Part shown: in pieces, positions 1 through 11,841 of the stretch
Numbering within the stretch: position 1 is the first letter of the stretch
Layout: each line of letters starts with the position of its first letter
From: Synaphobranchus kaupii
Taxonomy: Eukaryota > Chordata > Actinopteri > Anguilliformes > Synaphobranchidae
Direction: 5' to 3'
Assembly (NCBI GenBank): GCA_029718625.1
Contig: CM056380.1
Coordinates: 40,649,680 to 40,713,679, forward strand
Length of the DNA stretch: 64,000 bases
The notes under the pieces: generated by a model
Database searches by the model: none
Told to the model about the DNA's origin: nothing
The model's input: the letters and a program-made list of their open reading frames with translations, nothing else
Translations under genes and position numbers: made by a program

Positions 1-799
1 CCAGGCGGGTACCCCTCCACGCTCTGGCCCTCAGGGGTCAACGTGTATGGGCTCCTAACGGTCAACCAAAAAGAGGGCCTGCCCCCTGCTGGATCGGAAG
101 TGCAATAACCAGGGGAATGCGGAGGACCGGGCCTCCCCGGCCCCACCTCCACAGGCCACCTGAACAGGAAATGCCGGCTGCTGACTGGGGAATCCGAGGG
201 TGGGGTGGGGGGTGGGACAGCAGTCAAAAGAGGGCGGAGGAGAGGGACCTGGCGGCCAGAATGCAGATGCGTGGGGGCGACCGGAGGGTTGGGGAGTGAC
301 TGAGGTCGGCTTGTGAATATCCATTATCCTGCACTTTGAAGCATGTGGGAGCAGGGGGTTGTGGGATGGGTGTGGATGGGTGTAGATGGAGACACTGAGC
401 ACTGAATGACTCTTGTCAGGAATGAGTAGAGAGACTAAAATGCTGCTGCTTGAATTTCCAAACACAGGTATGTGCTCGTCCAGGTTCAGGACCAATAAAC
501 ATGTAGAGAGAAATATGAAAGAACGTCCTGACGAAGAATGAAATCTTGTCTGTCTGCCCATTCGTGTGTGTGTGTGCGTGTGCGTGCAAAAAATGGTTAG
601 ATTGAGTGAGTACAAGACTGGTGTGCCAAGTAGGCTTTGTTTCCTGAGTATGTCAGCATAGTTGCTCTGTAATTTCAGAAAGGATAATTATTACAGAATA
701 TCTGGATCTCCCAGAAATACAGCTTTAATGGGTTTGAATACCGGCATTGACATGAGAACTATGACTGCTCTGACTGGTTCTTCCATATCACCCATCCCT
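1..799. other. Non-coding stretch, nothing recognised
   Basis: No family-like coding sequence is seen on either strand. There is a short GT-rich microsatellite at about 566-590. The longest open frame, on the minus strand, is low-complexity His/Pro/Ser text generated by GT and G-rich sequence. I see no repeat ends here. Confidence 0.5.
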
Positions 800-1140
800 G
801 TGCGTCAGCGCGCCGCAGTTCGGGGACCCCATTCTTAGCCCGCAACGTGACGAGTCCAGTCAGGCGCGTTTTTAATTACCCGGGGAGTTGAAATCCATAC
901 ATCGACGATGAGGGCGAGGGGCTTGCTTTGTCCCGCGCGAGGCTCTTCGATCAGAACAGGAAGCAAACGGGCGCTAAGTATCCGCCAGCCATGGAAACGC
1001 ATCGCGCTCGGGGGCCGGGGTTGGACGGAGAGGCAGGAAGTGCGGCAGCTCGGCGTCTAAAACAATTGAACAATTGGTCACGAGGCTGTGGCTGTGCGCG
1101 CGTGATTCTGCCTCCTCTGTTTCCGCGCCTTACAAACAAA
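800..1140. promoter_or_regulatory. CpG island, candidate promoter
   Basis: By eye about 36 CpG dinucleotides fall within roughly 330 bp, far more than in the surrounding DNA. Unmethylated CpG clusters in vertebrates usually mark promoters. No TATA box or clear GTAAGT-type donor is visible just downstream, so the direction of any transcript cannot be set. It could be a distal usp54 promoter, about 30 kb before the start codon, or belong to a gene to the left of the window. Confidence 0.4.
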
Positions 1141-1305
1141 ATGCTGAAAAATTTAGATTTGCCTCTTAAAGGCAAAGGACTATTTTCTTTGTAAATTATG
1201 TGAATATTTTATTTATTTTTTTCCTCAAAACAAGGAGAGTACACACTCCATCCTCCTTTCATATCCATTTTTTTTCTTTATTCCGACAGATTGAAAGCAG
1301 ACTAA

Positions 1306-1945
1306 GGCCGCGATCACACCGGACGCGCTTTGTAGGCTTGAAAACGCGAGGAGCACTACCTGTCTTGATTTTACGAAAGCCTACTCTGAAAAAGCAGTTG
1401 GAGGCGTCTTTTTTGCTGTTGCTAGGCAACCGAACTCCGTTCCTGTCAATCACTTAGCTGACGTTGTTAACGGTGTTAGCGAACTAAATTTACCCGAAAA
1501 TTTGCTTCGTTATTTGTCTTTAAAAAGCCGCGAATAAGCGGAGTGCCTTGGATCGCTTATTTTTATCATGGTATTCACGATTATTGAAATCATATAACTC
1601 CTGGTAGGCTGAAATGGCAACTAACGTTACCATTTTTTTCCTCAATCGTCTTCGTTTACACGGAACCGACAGGGAGAATCAAGGTCCGCCTCTACTTTCG
1701 TGCGATTGGACAGGAGAAAAGAATGACAGTGACGTGGCGCGCATTTTTCCTCAGAGCGCTTCAAGTTGAGATATTTTCAACCCTGTGCGCACCGAGCATT
1801 TTTCGAAAAACAGCGAGGCGCCTGGAGCGGATAAATGCGAGGCGCCCGGGGCGCAAAAGCAGCGTGGAAAACGCTTCAAACTCATTGAAAACAATTTGAA
1901 AAAGGCGCCTCCAGCTGTTAAAGCGGATCCGGTGTGATCGCGGCC
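1306..1945. mobile_element. Harbinger-like non-autonomous DNA transposon
   Basis: The ends are inverted repeats: the first 18 bases (GGCCGCGATCACACCGGA) match the reverse complement of the last 18 exactly, and similarity continues to about 26 bp with two mismatches. A 3-bp direct TAA flanks both ends (1303-1305 and 1946-1948). TWA three-base target duplications are typical of the PIF/Harbinger superfamily. The 640-bp interior has no transposase, so this is a non-autonomous copy. The near-perfect ends suggest fairly recent movement. Confidence 0.7.
1418..1430. promoter_or_regulatory. RFX X-box-like palindrome inside the Harbinger element
   Basis: The sequence GTTGCTAGGCAAC is a perfect inverted repeat of GTTGC around TAG, close to the RFX-family X-box consensus (GTNRCC, 0-3 bases, RGYAAC), with the last base of the left half-site differing. 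It lies within the mobile element, so related copies could carry the same site. Function is inferred from sequence only. Confidence 0.3.
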
Positions 1946-1948
1946 TAA

Positions 1949-2900
1949 CAGGTCAGAAGGTGCCATGGTAGGGGGGTCGTATGTGGCTCGGGACGGCGGC
2001 ACACTTACACTGTCGGTGAATATTTTAGTCCGTCCCGCTAAAGAGGAACCCGCGTGCAGGAAGTGACACGCAGCGTGTTTCAGGTTTTGATGACGGTGCA
2101 GCGGTTCGAGGTGCACGTGCAGAGATGCGCCGGCTTTGTCGCGCGGGACGCTGCGGCCGAGCGTGCCGCATGCTTGCGTGTTTGGCGTCTCTCGCATGCG
2201 GTGACTCATTAGTTTTTAATTGGCCGGCTCATAAGCGTAGGTGTGCCTGTTAAACCGGCTGGAGAGGGAGGAAAAAGCCAGCAGTGCCGGTGACTGATTT
2301 ATTTTTTTATTTATTTTTTGTAAGTGCTGCTGGCCCGACATGCTTTTTAGGTGGGTCACAAGAGTATTAAACTAGTCCTGCTTCTAAAGAAAGAAAAAGT
2401 CAAATTTATTAATTAATATAATATAAATAGAATCTGAACATGAATATGCGAGTGTATGTCGGTATGATACAAACTGATCCATCCACCGTTTCTAAGGAGG
2501 TGGGGCCCCTGATCCGTACTCCTGCCCCTGCTCACGGTCTGTTTGTGGCTGTTGCCTCGTGTATTTTGCGTTTACGGTGGGCCGCGCTGAGTTTTACCGT
2601 GGGGCAGCGGCGGAGTTGGCACTCAGCGGCTACAGGGCTCTGTGTTTGCGGTCAGCACTGAAGCGGCCGCCGTTAGTGTGCTGCGTCCCTCGAGGCTCGA
2701 CGTGTGCAGTATTAACGCTGCTAAACGACTTTGTGTTCTTGTCCTCTGAACTCTCCCTCCCAGGTTCACAAACTTGCCTGAGTTGGCTAATAATGTTCAT
2801 TATTAAAAGTGCTGCTCATTCTGTAATCTAAAAAGTGCTGTGCAGTATTGTGCTGTAAAAAACTTAAACATACATATAACCTAAAAATATACCTGACATA
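1949..2900. other. Non-coding stretch
   Basis: Moderately CpG-rich between about 1970 and 2200 and again near 2570-2700, then AT-rich. No coding family, inverted repeat ends or splice-flanked open frame is recognised. Confidence 0.4.
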
Positions 2901-3075
2901 GGGCCTGATTTACTAAGACCTTTAGTGTGTGCAAATCCTTTTAGCACACACAAAACCAATAACATGACAAATGATTGCCCATGGTATTTGTTTTGCACCA
3001 ACCATTGGTTGTGTCATTAGTTTTGCGTGTGCTAAAGGTTTTTTCCTCTGTTAAAGATCTTAGTAAATCAGGCCC
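2901..3075. mobile_element. Palindromic MITE, copy 1
   Basis: The element opens with GGGCCTGATTTACTAAGA and closes with its inverse (CTTAGTAAATCAGGCCC). The interior also folds back: a block rich in GCACACACAAAAC on the left pairs with GTTTTGCGTGTGC on the right. It is flanked by a 3-bp ATA on both sides. A second copy of the same family lies at 34201-34374. It has no coding capacity. A three-base target duplication again suggests Harbinger-type mobilisation. Confidence 0.65.
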
Positions 3076-3117
3076 ATAGTATTTTAAAAAATGAAGACCA
3101 AAGAATCCCTCGGTGAC

Positions 3118-4060
3118 ATTGATAAATTATTACAATTTTACAAGATAAATCATTGACTAGGTTTGTCCCATATTTTCACTTAGAAAATAATTTTAGGATG
3201 TGGAAACGTTTATTTGGATGTTTTTAAAAATGGAAACTTTAAGTCCGCTGCAAGTCTGCTAAACAAATCCTACTTGGAATTGTGTTCTGATTGTAAAAGA
3301 TAATTTGGTCTTAATGGTGTAATTGAGTACTTTAGTTAATTTTGGTGTGTACAGTTTTCTCTTAACAGTCTACATACATGTGGGTAATTAAATCCTGTCT
3401 CCACCCCCCTCCATGTCATCGCACATCGCCAGGGCAACATGTCTGCCGTGATGATCTCACTCGTCACAGGATTAGTGGATGAAACAATAATCATCATCAC
3501 CAATGCAACAATGCAACAAACAGCTAGTTTGTGTCCAAATGAGGTTCGGTGATTTCTGATCAAAAGTATACTGGGTTGGGGGGGGGGGGGGCGGGGCTGC
3601 TCTGTGTTTTGACGAACCCCAGATTTCATGACATGTCAGTCTTGTTTTATTTTTATTATTGCATTATTGCATTATTATTAATTTTCATTGATGAAAAACA
3701 GTGGAATTTTCACATTCTAATTTTCATACAGTCATTGTGGTGTGGTATTGTGGGCAGGAATGTTGTGTAATTGAAGTAAGAGGTTAAAATGAGTGTATCA
3801 ATATTAATACAAGAGCAGTGAAGAGTTATACTTTGTTTCCAGAGATAGCTACTCTATATTATTTATTTGGCCCTGCGCAATCACTTTTATTACTTGTGTT
3901 TAAAGTGTTCATTAAGCCACGAGATAAAGATCTCTACTGCTCAGAATTTATAAACAGGAAAATAATAAATGTCCTTTTCATGTAGGCCTAAACTGTCATT
4001 TCTAAACACGAGAGCTGACATGGCGTGTCTGTTCTGTAATGGATATTCACCGAGTTCGCT
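3118..4060. repeat. Direct duplication, copy A (pairs with 6224-7095)
   Basis: Long colinear stretches match 6224-7095 in the same orientation. Shared landmarks in order: TCATTGAC near 3151, TGGAAAC near 3232, a GTGTGTACAGTTTT block near 3345, GGATTAGTGGATGAAA near 3470, AGCTAGTTTGTGTCCAAATG near 3523, CAGTGGAATTTTCACATT near 3701, and GTTCATTAAGCC near 3907. Divergence is clear, with many indels, so the event is old. It is either a segmental duplication or two insertions of the same non-coding repeat. A 14-bp poly-G run sits at 3578-3591. Confidence 0.6.
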
Positions 4061-6223
4061 TGTCTTTGACAGCCCACAGTCGGCACTGATTGGCTAAAAC
4101 GTGACTCACTGCGTTTCTTATGCAAGAAAGGTGGTCTCTAAACAACTAATACCAAATCCTTGTGCAGTGCGAACTATAGCCTAACTTTGTGGCTTTCAGG
4201 ATAAACCTGTTTGAATACAATATTTTCAGCCTCTCTTGGAGAGCAATGGAAGTTAAGAATGTATTTATTACAAAACACTTTAAAATGCCAACGCTCTCCA
4301 AGAGTGGCTGAAAATTCAGTTTTGTCGTCTCTTTATCATGTACCTTGGTTGAGTTGCGAGGTTTTGCCAGAACATTATTCATTCTTCAGGATAAACTTTT
4401 AAAACGTTTAATCTCAACTGAATTAAAAAGGCTTAGTTTCAAATTATCTGTTTTCGTTGGTTCTTTGTGTAATATTGCTGATGAAAACAGCTTGCACACA
4501 GGGCCTTTAAATATATAAGAAGAACTACAACAGCTTATTATTAAAGTGATGCGTCAGTGTGCCTTTAATTGGGAGTTGTTGTTTTTGTAGAATGGTTGTG
4601 GGGTGAGCTATACTTCATCAAGGCCACTCTCATTAGAGCAAATGTGTGAAAAACAGGAACGGCTCCTTTCGCAAGCGCTGGACTAAACGCACCCTGAAAG
4701 TATTGCACCACTGTGTGGATTTACTTTGCGGCTGTGAATTATGAAGTGCATGCCATTAGTTGCTGGTGTCACTTGAGGGAGACATTTTTACAGTGTTTGT
4801 AACTGAAACCTGATTCTTAAACTGATTCTCATAACGACCGCTATAAAAGAGTCGCAGTGTATAAAGGTCCTCAGAAGTAATGTAGAAAACATCGATCTGC
4901 CTTGGTTTAAAAAAAAAAAAGTGCTCTCCGATTGGCCTTCTCTGTAATGTTCAACTTTTTTTTTCTGTTTAGTGCCCTGCTGTTGAGCCTGTCTCTTTAA
5001 AGAATTAGAAAGACAGAATGGGGGAGTGGTTTCCCGAGGAAACAGGTGTGTGCTGACAGCGATGATGTCATTGTTTCTCCCTCACCTGGGTAGACCTGCA
5101 TGTAATGCGTTCCAGCCGGTCGGACCGGACGGCAGGCACATTTCAGCTCACAGGTCAGTAGAAAATCTTTGTCAGGCTAATTCGAAACAGTTTTTTTTGT
5201 CTTAAGTAATGGGTTAAGTTTCCTTGGAGAGCCTTCGCGTGGCAAATGTTTCGGAAGCTGAGCCGCACACAGCAGTTTGATACAAGGGCATGCACTATGC
5301 CTAGCGCTCTCTCCGGAGCTCACGGTTATCTTGTGTGAAAACTACACCTGCCTGAATTCAACCAGCAGGAAAGCCTATTCTGAGAGGGTTAACGCAGCGG
5401 TATGAATTGTGCCTGCGTTGTGGTGTGGCTTCATGTGGCAGAATGCATATGACTCGCACCTCAACAGAAACGTCTCTGAATGGATTAAACGTTCTCCGTT
5501 AAGCTGAGGCGGCAGATGAGCGCCCCCTCAGCGCATGCCAGTGTCTGCGAGACCGGTGCGCTCTTGGCTCATGGCTAAAAGGGACATAAAATTTGAGTGT
5601 GCTATTTAACACTCCATCGGTGTGATTTATAAGGAGTTTTGGTTCTCCCCGCTGTAGGTCGCACAGCGGCATCCTCCTCCTGCCACAGGTGACAGGTGAA
5701 GCAAGCGTTTGCCAAAAAGTCAGTGTTAACCCCCCCCCCCCCCCCAGTTTGTTTTGCGCTTCGCCTCTCTTGGATTCTGTTCCCTTCGGGCCGATGCTCT
5801 GTCGTCAATACCGCGCAGGCATCAGAACACCAAAACCAGTGTTCTGAAACAGTGCGCCTGCGTGTGTGTGCGCCCTAACCTAGGCAACGCTGGATTCACA
5901 GCTGGAACGTAGGAACTAACGCCGAGTTATCCGCCTGGGCGGTATCGCGACGGTCCCATGCCGGTTTTACGGTCATGCCCCTGTGAGTATCGTGGGGGAT
6001 GGAGGACGTGTGTAACCAGGGACACGCCGGGGGTATTTACACAGCGTCATATGAGGTGATGAGTAAACAGTGGTTCAGGTGCTCGCACAGCCGAGCCGCT
6101 GAGATGACATCATAGGCAGATGACAGGCTTAGCGGTGTTTGGAACGGCCTGCGCTTTCTGCCCTTAACGGCTGTTGTGTGTGTATAGGGGACCTGGTGTG
6201 GGCATGATGTCACCTCTAATGCT
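4061..6223. other. Non-coding DNA between the two duplicated blocks
   Basis: No protein-coding family recognised. It holds a short imperfect hairpin (4221-4314), a 16-bp poly-C run at 5730-5745, and a mildly CpG-enriched part at about 5500-6010 with a possible donor-like CCTGTGAGT near 5980. The last could belong to an unseen leader exon, but there is no independent support. Confidence 0.4.
4221..4314. repeat. Short inverted repeat (hairpin)
   Basis: TATTTTCAGCCTCTCTTGGA at 4221 pairs with the reverse complement of the CTCTCCAAGAGTGGCTGAAA block ending near 4314. The arms are about 28 bp with a few mismatches, separated by about 37 bp. It is outside the larger duplicated blocks. It could be a degraded MITE or a transcript hairpin; no further evidence. 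Confidence 0.4.
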
Positions 6224-7095
6224 ATTCATAAACTATTACAGCTTTGCAAGAGAAATCATTGACCAAGTTAATTCCAATATTTTCTGTAACGAAACTGATC
6301 GACAGACTTACATTTACTTGCTTTTATGTTTACTTGCATATTTTACTAAATTAAACACAAAAATGGAAACAGACATTAGGTGAAAACCAATTTGGTGAAA
6401 GGTGTGTACAGTTTTGTTTTTGAGTAGTGCGCATGCAAGTGTGGGTACTTACTGACATCCCCGCTCGTGTCATCTCCAGGACGATGTGTCCGCTATGATG
6501 ATCTCACTGGCAGGATTAGTGGATGAAAGGGATTACAGCTTATAACAATAATCATCATCACCAACGCAACGATGGTTGCGGATGACAGACAGCTAGTTTG
6601 TGTCCAAATGAGGTTTGGTGATTTCTAATCAAAATTATACTGCGGGGTGGGTTCTCTTTTTTGTTCTCTGTTTTTGAACCATAGAAATAATGACATGTCA
6701 CTCTTTATTTATCGTAGGGCTCAACATATGGGGACTGTATTTATTTGATGGATAAACAGTGGAATTTTCACATTGTGAACATTGTTTGGTCAATGCAGTG
6801 CGGACTTTTGAGCAGACATGTTGTGTAACTAAAGTTAGAGGTTAAAATAGTGTCGATTATACACGAGCAGCGATGAGTTATTTATTTGTTCCCGGAGTAG
6901 AACAATGGGTACTCCAGTTTTATTTATTTATTAGGCCCTGTGCAATCGCTCTTTGTTTCTTGTGTTTAAATGGTTCATTAAGCCTTCACAATAAAAATCT
7001 ATACTTTCTCATAAATTGTAAACAGGGAAATAATAAAATGTAATTTCTAAACATGGGACCTGACATGTGTTGTGTCTGTTATGTAATGTATGTTC
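6224..7095. repeat. Direct duplication, copy B (pairs with 3118-4060)
   Basis: It carries the same ordered landmarks as 3118-4060, including GGATTAGTGGATGAAA near 6519, AGCTAGTTTGTGTCCAAATG near 6591, CAGTGGAATTTTCACATT near 6758 and GTTCATTAAGCC near 6972. Copy B has lost or changed several blocks and lacks the poly-G run present in copy A. The two copies begin about 3.1 kb apart. Confidence 0.6.
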
Positions 7096-8957
7096 ACTTC
7101 AAGTTTAAAAAAAAAAAAATGTAACATGGTCTCCAAAGGAATCCAAATCAAAGATTGGGCTGTTTATTAAATTTCACCCTGATCAAGTTGGTAGTTAACT
7201 AATGATATTCTGTATGCATATAGCCTTAATACATATATGGCCTAAATAAATATTATGGCGGCGGAGGTATAACAGAACCTGGTGCCAGTTGTAGAGTATG
7301 ATCAACAAGTTTGGCTAGTCTCCCAATATAGAGCTACTTTTTCAACAGGCTTGCATTTAACTGGGCTTTAGTAGTACCCAATTCCCTCTCTGTCTCTCAG
7401 TGACCATCATAGTTTTCAGATAATTACTGGTGTCATTCCTACTATTTCAACGTAGCCTACTCTTGAAGCATGCCGCTCCCCCGCTTCCCCAAATCCAGCC
7501 CAGTCCCGTCCTTTCACTATATAACCTATTTAGTACGATGATGGCAGTCGGAATAATGGTAATTATCCCCACAGGTAAGGTGAAGGATGGTGATTGATTA
7601 ACCACTGAGATGTTTAAGACTACGGGCTCCACTAATACAGCCAGTAAACGGTCTCTGTGTGCACAACGCAAATTACTGTCCCTGTTCTTGGACTGTGTCC
7701 AGCCTGTGGTTCTGGGCCTCAGGGCAGGAAATTGGCTGATTCTGGTTCACAGGGACTTAAGGAAACAAAGTCAGGTGGCGTGTTTTTTTAGGAAAATAGC
7801 TCACCAATAAAATGTAAACCACAAACCCAGTTTCTTTCATCAAGTAAAGTCCCCAACGTGAGCTTCCTCCTCGTTGTAATTTTCATGGAAGAATGACGCC
7901 AAGCGGTCGTGTTTCTGTTCTTGTTTGTTCTTCGCTGTTGCTCGTAAACTACATTTTAAAGGGCTCTGATTACGTTGCTATAGCAAAGAGTATCAGCCTA
8001 CTCCTGGACAACACTGTCTTCTGGTAAAGCAGGAGTGAACCCATAGGGTTATGTGGTGGTTAGAGAGGCAAGGCTATCACCATGAGGAAGTGGAGAATGA
8101 TCATTGAGAGTATCCTCATGCCCCGGGACTCTGGTGGTGATTTCCCACCATGAGCGGTGGTTGTGTTTTGACCGCTTTTTTAAACGCCATTTGAACTTCA
8201 ACATTTCTTGGTCATGTCGAGGCATATAGGCCTAACGTGTGTACCTGTCCAGCATGCTGTAAATGCAGAAGTATATGTGAAGAGGAAATAAGTTGGTAGG
8301 TTGCCTTTACTGATTCGAGGAAAGCCTTTGAATCGGCCAAAGGCTACCTCTAGAGATGCGCCCCCTGGTTCATATCAGTGACATACCATTAAAACTGTGA
8401 AAGAATGTTAATGAATTGTTCCTTCATGGATCCCTCTGTAAGTGGACCGAGCGAGGCCTTCGGGTCACCAGAGCGGAAGCTTAGATTGGGCCGAAAAGGG
8501 GAATCATTGTTATCTGGGAACGCTTTGTACTCATTAGCGTTTGTCTTTCGATATGAAAGGCTTATTGTGGGGAAGTGTTTGTACTGGCTGTTCTAACCCC
8601 GTGACACACAAACTGTTCGGCAACACTTAAAGAGCGCGTTATTTGTTTATCGTTCTTTGATTTAATGTTGTTACAGGTTTTTTCCCCCCTCACTTTGCCT
8701 CCCTTTTTCCCTGGACTGTTTTATCAGGATGCACCTGGCTTTCGTGCTGTGCGGTGGTTTGACGTCGGCCGTTTTTTGAAAGGTGCACTGGTTTGCCTCA
8801 TGAATGATGCGCAGATAAGGAGCAGCAAAGCTTCCCAGACTGTTTATTTTATCGATGCTGATGGAAGTCGATTAAGGGCTGGGTCAGAAACCTAAGGCGA
8901 AAAATGAGCTGTAGGGAGATCAAGCGTGAGCAGACCTTCTCAGACGACTTCTACAAA
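7096..8957. other. Non-coding stretch
   Basis: No coding family, transposon ends or tandem array recognised. All open frames are short and without known domains. Confidence 0.4.
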
Positions 8958-8965
8958 GTCTACCG

Positions 8966-9300
8966 CAGGGGTTGTCAATTTTGGTCCTGGAGTGCCGGAG
9001 ACAGTCCTGGTTTTTACTACATCCAAACCTATAACATAACTGGATTCATTTTAATCAATCGGGGTTAATGAATGCAGGTGAATCAAGGTCTCTCTTGAAA
9101 AAGAGATTTTATCTCAATGAGACTTACCTCTATAAATAAAGGTTAAATAAAATAAATGTGCTGGAGGCACTCGGCATTTCACCATTCAGAATATTCAGGC
9201 TCAGACTTTTAATCATCCGTCAACCTCTTGCAATCAAACTCAGACGGAACAAAAACCAGAAATGTCACCGCCACTCCAGAACCGGGGTTGCCTACCCCCG
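8966..9300. mobile_element. hAT-type MITE with an inserted retroelement tail
   Basis: Left end CAGGGGTTGTCAATTTTGGT and the reverse complement of the right end (CGGGGGTAGGCAACCCCGGT) are imperfect inverted repeats, each followed by TCTGGAGTG- or CCTGGAGTG-type sequence. The eight bases before it (GTCTACCG) and after it (ATCTACTG) agree at six positions, as expected for a decayed 8-bp hAT target duplication. A related end occurs at 63798. The middle, about 9085-9158, carries a different sequence: CTCTTGAAAAAGAGATTTTA followed by AATAAAGGTTAAATAAA, resembling the 3' tail of a fish LINE or SINE nested within it. Confidence 0.6.
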
Positions 9301-9308
9301 ATCTACTG

Positions 9309-11841
9309 TAATGGACGCTGGCAGCGTATGCTGAAGGCATTCCATCACAGCAGGATTTGCATGTACGCCTCTACCTGCTTGAAAGGAGAATTCTGGTCAA
9401 ACGTTAACATTATGTGCCATGGTATGTGTCAGTTACTTTAGCAGCATAGCTTACCGTAGTATCCTTAACCATTAGCCATTACACCTAGAACTGTACTCTC
9501 CTTTCACCAGTGATGTAAGCAATGCTTTACTTACTGGAGCCTTTCATTAACTGAAACAGAAAAATACAAAGCCCTGTCAGGAAAGGTTGCTCTTCCCAGA
9601 AATAGACTAGCTCTCAGATCACGTAAGAACAGAGTCATGCAGACATGTATCTAAAGGAGGGTAACGGTGTACCGCATGACCAAAGGAGTGATTCCACTGT
9701 TTAAAGATTGAGCCAGGCCTCTAAAATGACACGATGCATTTGATTGGATGATTATTTGGTGAAAGAGTGAGCCCCGGTTTTCACCGTCATAAAACATACC
9801 AAATCTTTGCATTTTCAACCAGTTGTCCTTCAACAGCTTGCAATCTTTACTTTTGTGCTTCCTCCGAGTTCATATGTTTATGGCATAAATGTGATTAAGA
9901 ATGAGTGATCACTATCGTATACGTGAGCCCTAATTAAGATGATTTATAGTGATGATTATGATCATTATACCCTGCCATAAACAGGGATGGTTTCTCCATT
10001 TTACATTCTCTCCATACGAAGGAGTCAAAAGTAGCATTTTAATGAATATCTGAAGCAATCAACCCTGTGCACAATGTATCTAGCAGCTCGCTGTGGGTTT
10101 GTAAATAGTTTAATGTTATTAACAACTTCCACTTGAAACAAAGAGGCTTTTATAGTCCCAACAGCCTAGGGGAATTTCAGTGGGAACTTCTCTAGTTGGA
10201 TGACACTGACAGAACATGTTTGTTGATGTAAAGATGATGTAAAGAAGATTTCACAGCTTGCTAGTTAGCTTCTTCCAGTTTGTAACCATACAGAATATTT
10301 GCTTTGATAAGCCTCTGTTATCTGGTGTTTCTGCTGTAATGTAATGGAGCATATTTTAAAAACCCCAGTCTACCATAAAAGCCCGCCCCCAGCTCCCATG
10401 CTTGTGGCAAACCACACAGACAGAAGTTGCACATGGTTTTATTCAGCTTCCAGTATAAAGTTTAATTGTCCGCCGCCTGCTGCAACACCAGCACCGTTTC
10501 CTTCCTTTTGTATGCAGTTCCCTGAAAGCTGAAACGTGTTTTACGGCTCCTTGTTAAAGCTACTTCTTGCCTTGTGTGAAAGGGCGCTAGGATTTCAGAT
10601 GTGACTAACTTTGCTTGTGTCAAAACACTTTGCTTGTGTTTTTGTCCTCTATACCTTGCGTCAAAACCGCTATTTCTGACTGTGTGAAAAACATCAGCTT
10701 TTCTTCATGGTCAGCCACTTAGCCGGGAGCACTTTCAGTTATAATTACTAGTTGGAAACATGCAATTGAAAAGCTCCAGTCTATGGCAGATGGTTAACAG
10801 GGTTGTGCAATTACAGTAAACTAAGTGAAACCATTTAAAAAATAAATAAATAAATAAAAATACACCGATCACACGTAAGAATGGCCACAATCCATGTTGT
10901 ACAGTCAGTGGTTAGGTAAGCGTAAATGGCTCTGCTATTCACATATACATTTTAAAATGAGTCTGTTTGTAGGCCATTTCATACTCTTTCCACTCCATCA
11001 TTGTTCCTGTAACCACACAATAACCATAACCGTGATGCGTTCTCGTGGCACCGCCTATTTCCTTGGGCATTTAGTAGGCTACTATCAAGGCCCAGTTGAC
11101 AGTGTCCCACTGCTGTAATATAGCCCAGTTAATTATCATGGGTGGAGGAGTATTTGCCACCACTTTGCAATTTTCATTGGACCCCCAGACAGGTCGTAAA
11201 CATTCGTTGAGGCTCAAAATTGTTGTTTGTGCATCGCACTGCTGGTCAATGTCTGCCGCAAAGAGGGATAATTACTAGTGTCAGAAGGCTAAAACCATAA
11301 GACCTTCAATCATGAGCTTTCCATTGTGTTTTGTTTGTGTATTTTCTATAACCAATGGATTAGCAAACTGGGCAATTTTCTTTCTCAAAAATACTAATTT
11401 GCCTCGGAATGAAAAATCATTTGCAACTAACACTATGTGTCTGACCTGATGCAAACATTGCAATTTACAGCTGAACAGAAAACTATGGCGGCTGGAACAG
11501 AACTCCATATGGGTGGTAGCCGCTATAAAGATTAGTAAGCTAATGTTATATATCCAAACTAAGTCCTTTCCTATGGTTTTCTATTGTACAGCAATTCCTT
11601 GAGGGTAACGTTACTGGAATACATTTTTGACACAAGCAGACAGTTACAGTAGCTTTCTAGTTGCAGCTAGTCTATGTACTAGTCTAGGACTTAAGTATCC
11701 AAAACTGTTGAAAGTAGCCTATTTGTGAAACTGAGTTGAATGTGACAATCTACTATTTTTGTGATGTTGCGAATATTCGTTTGATTGACTTAAAGCTGCT
11801 TCACATACTCTCGTATATGATTATAGCCGTTACGTTATGTA
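9309..11841. other. Non-coding stretch
   Basis: No gene, RNA or transposon ends recognised. A short AAAT-type simple repeat lies at about 10837-10860. Open frames are short and lack known motifs. Confidence 0.4.

Noticed and set aside
55..615. A 186-codon minus-strand open frame at the left edge
   Set aside because: Low-complexity Thr/His and Pro/Ser text from GT and G-rich DNA; no recognised family.
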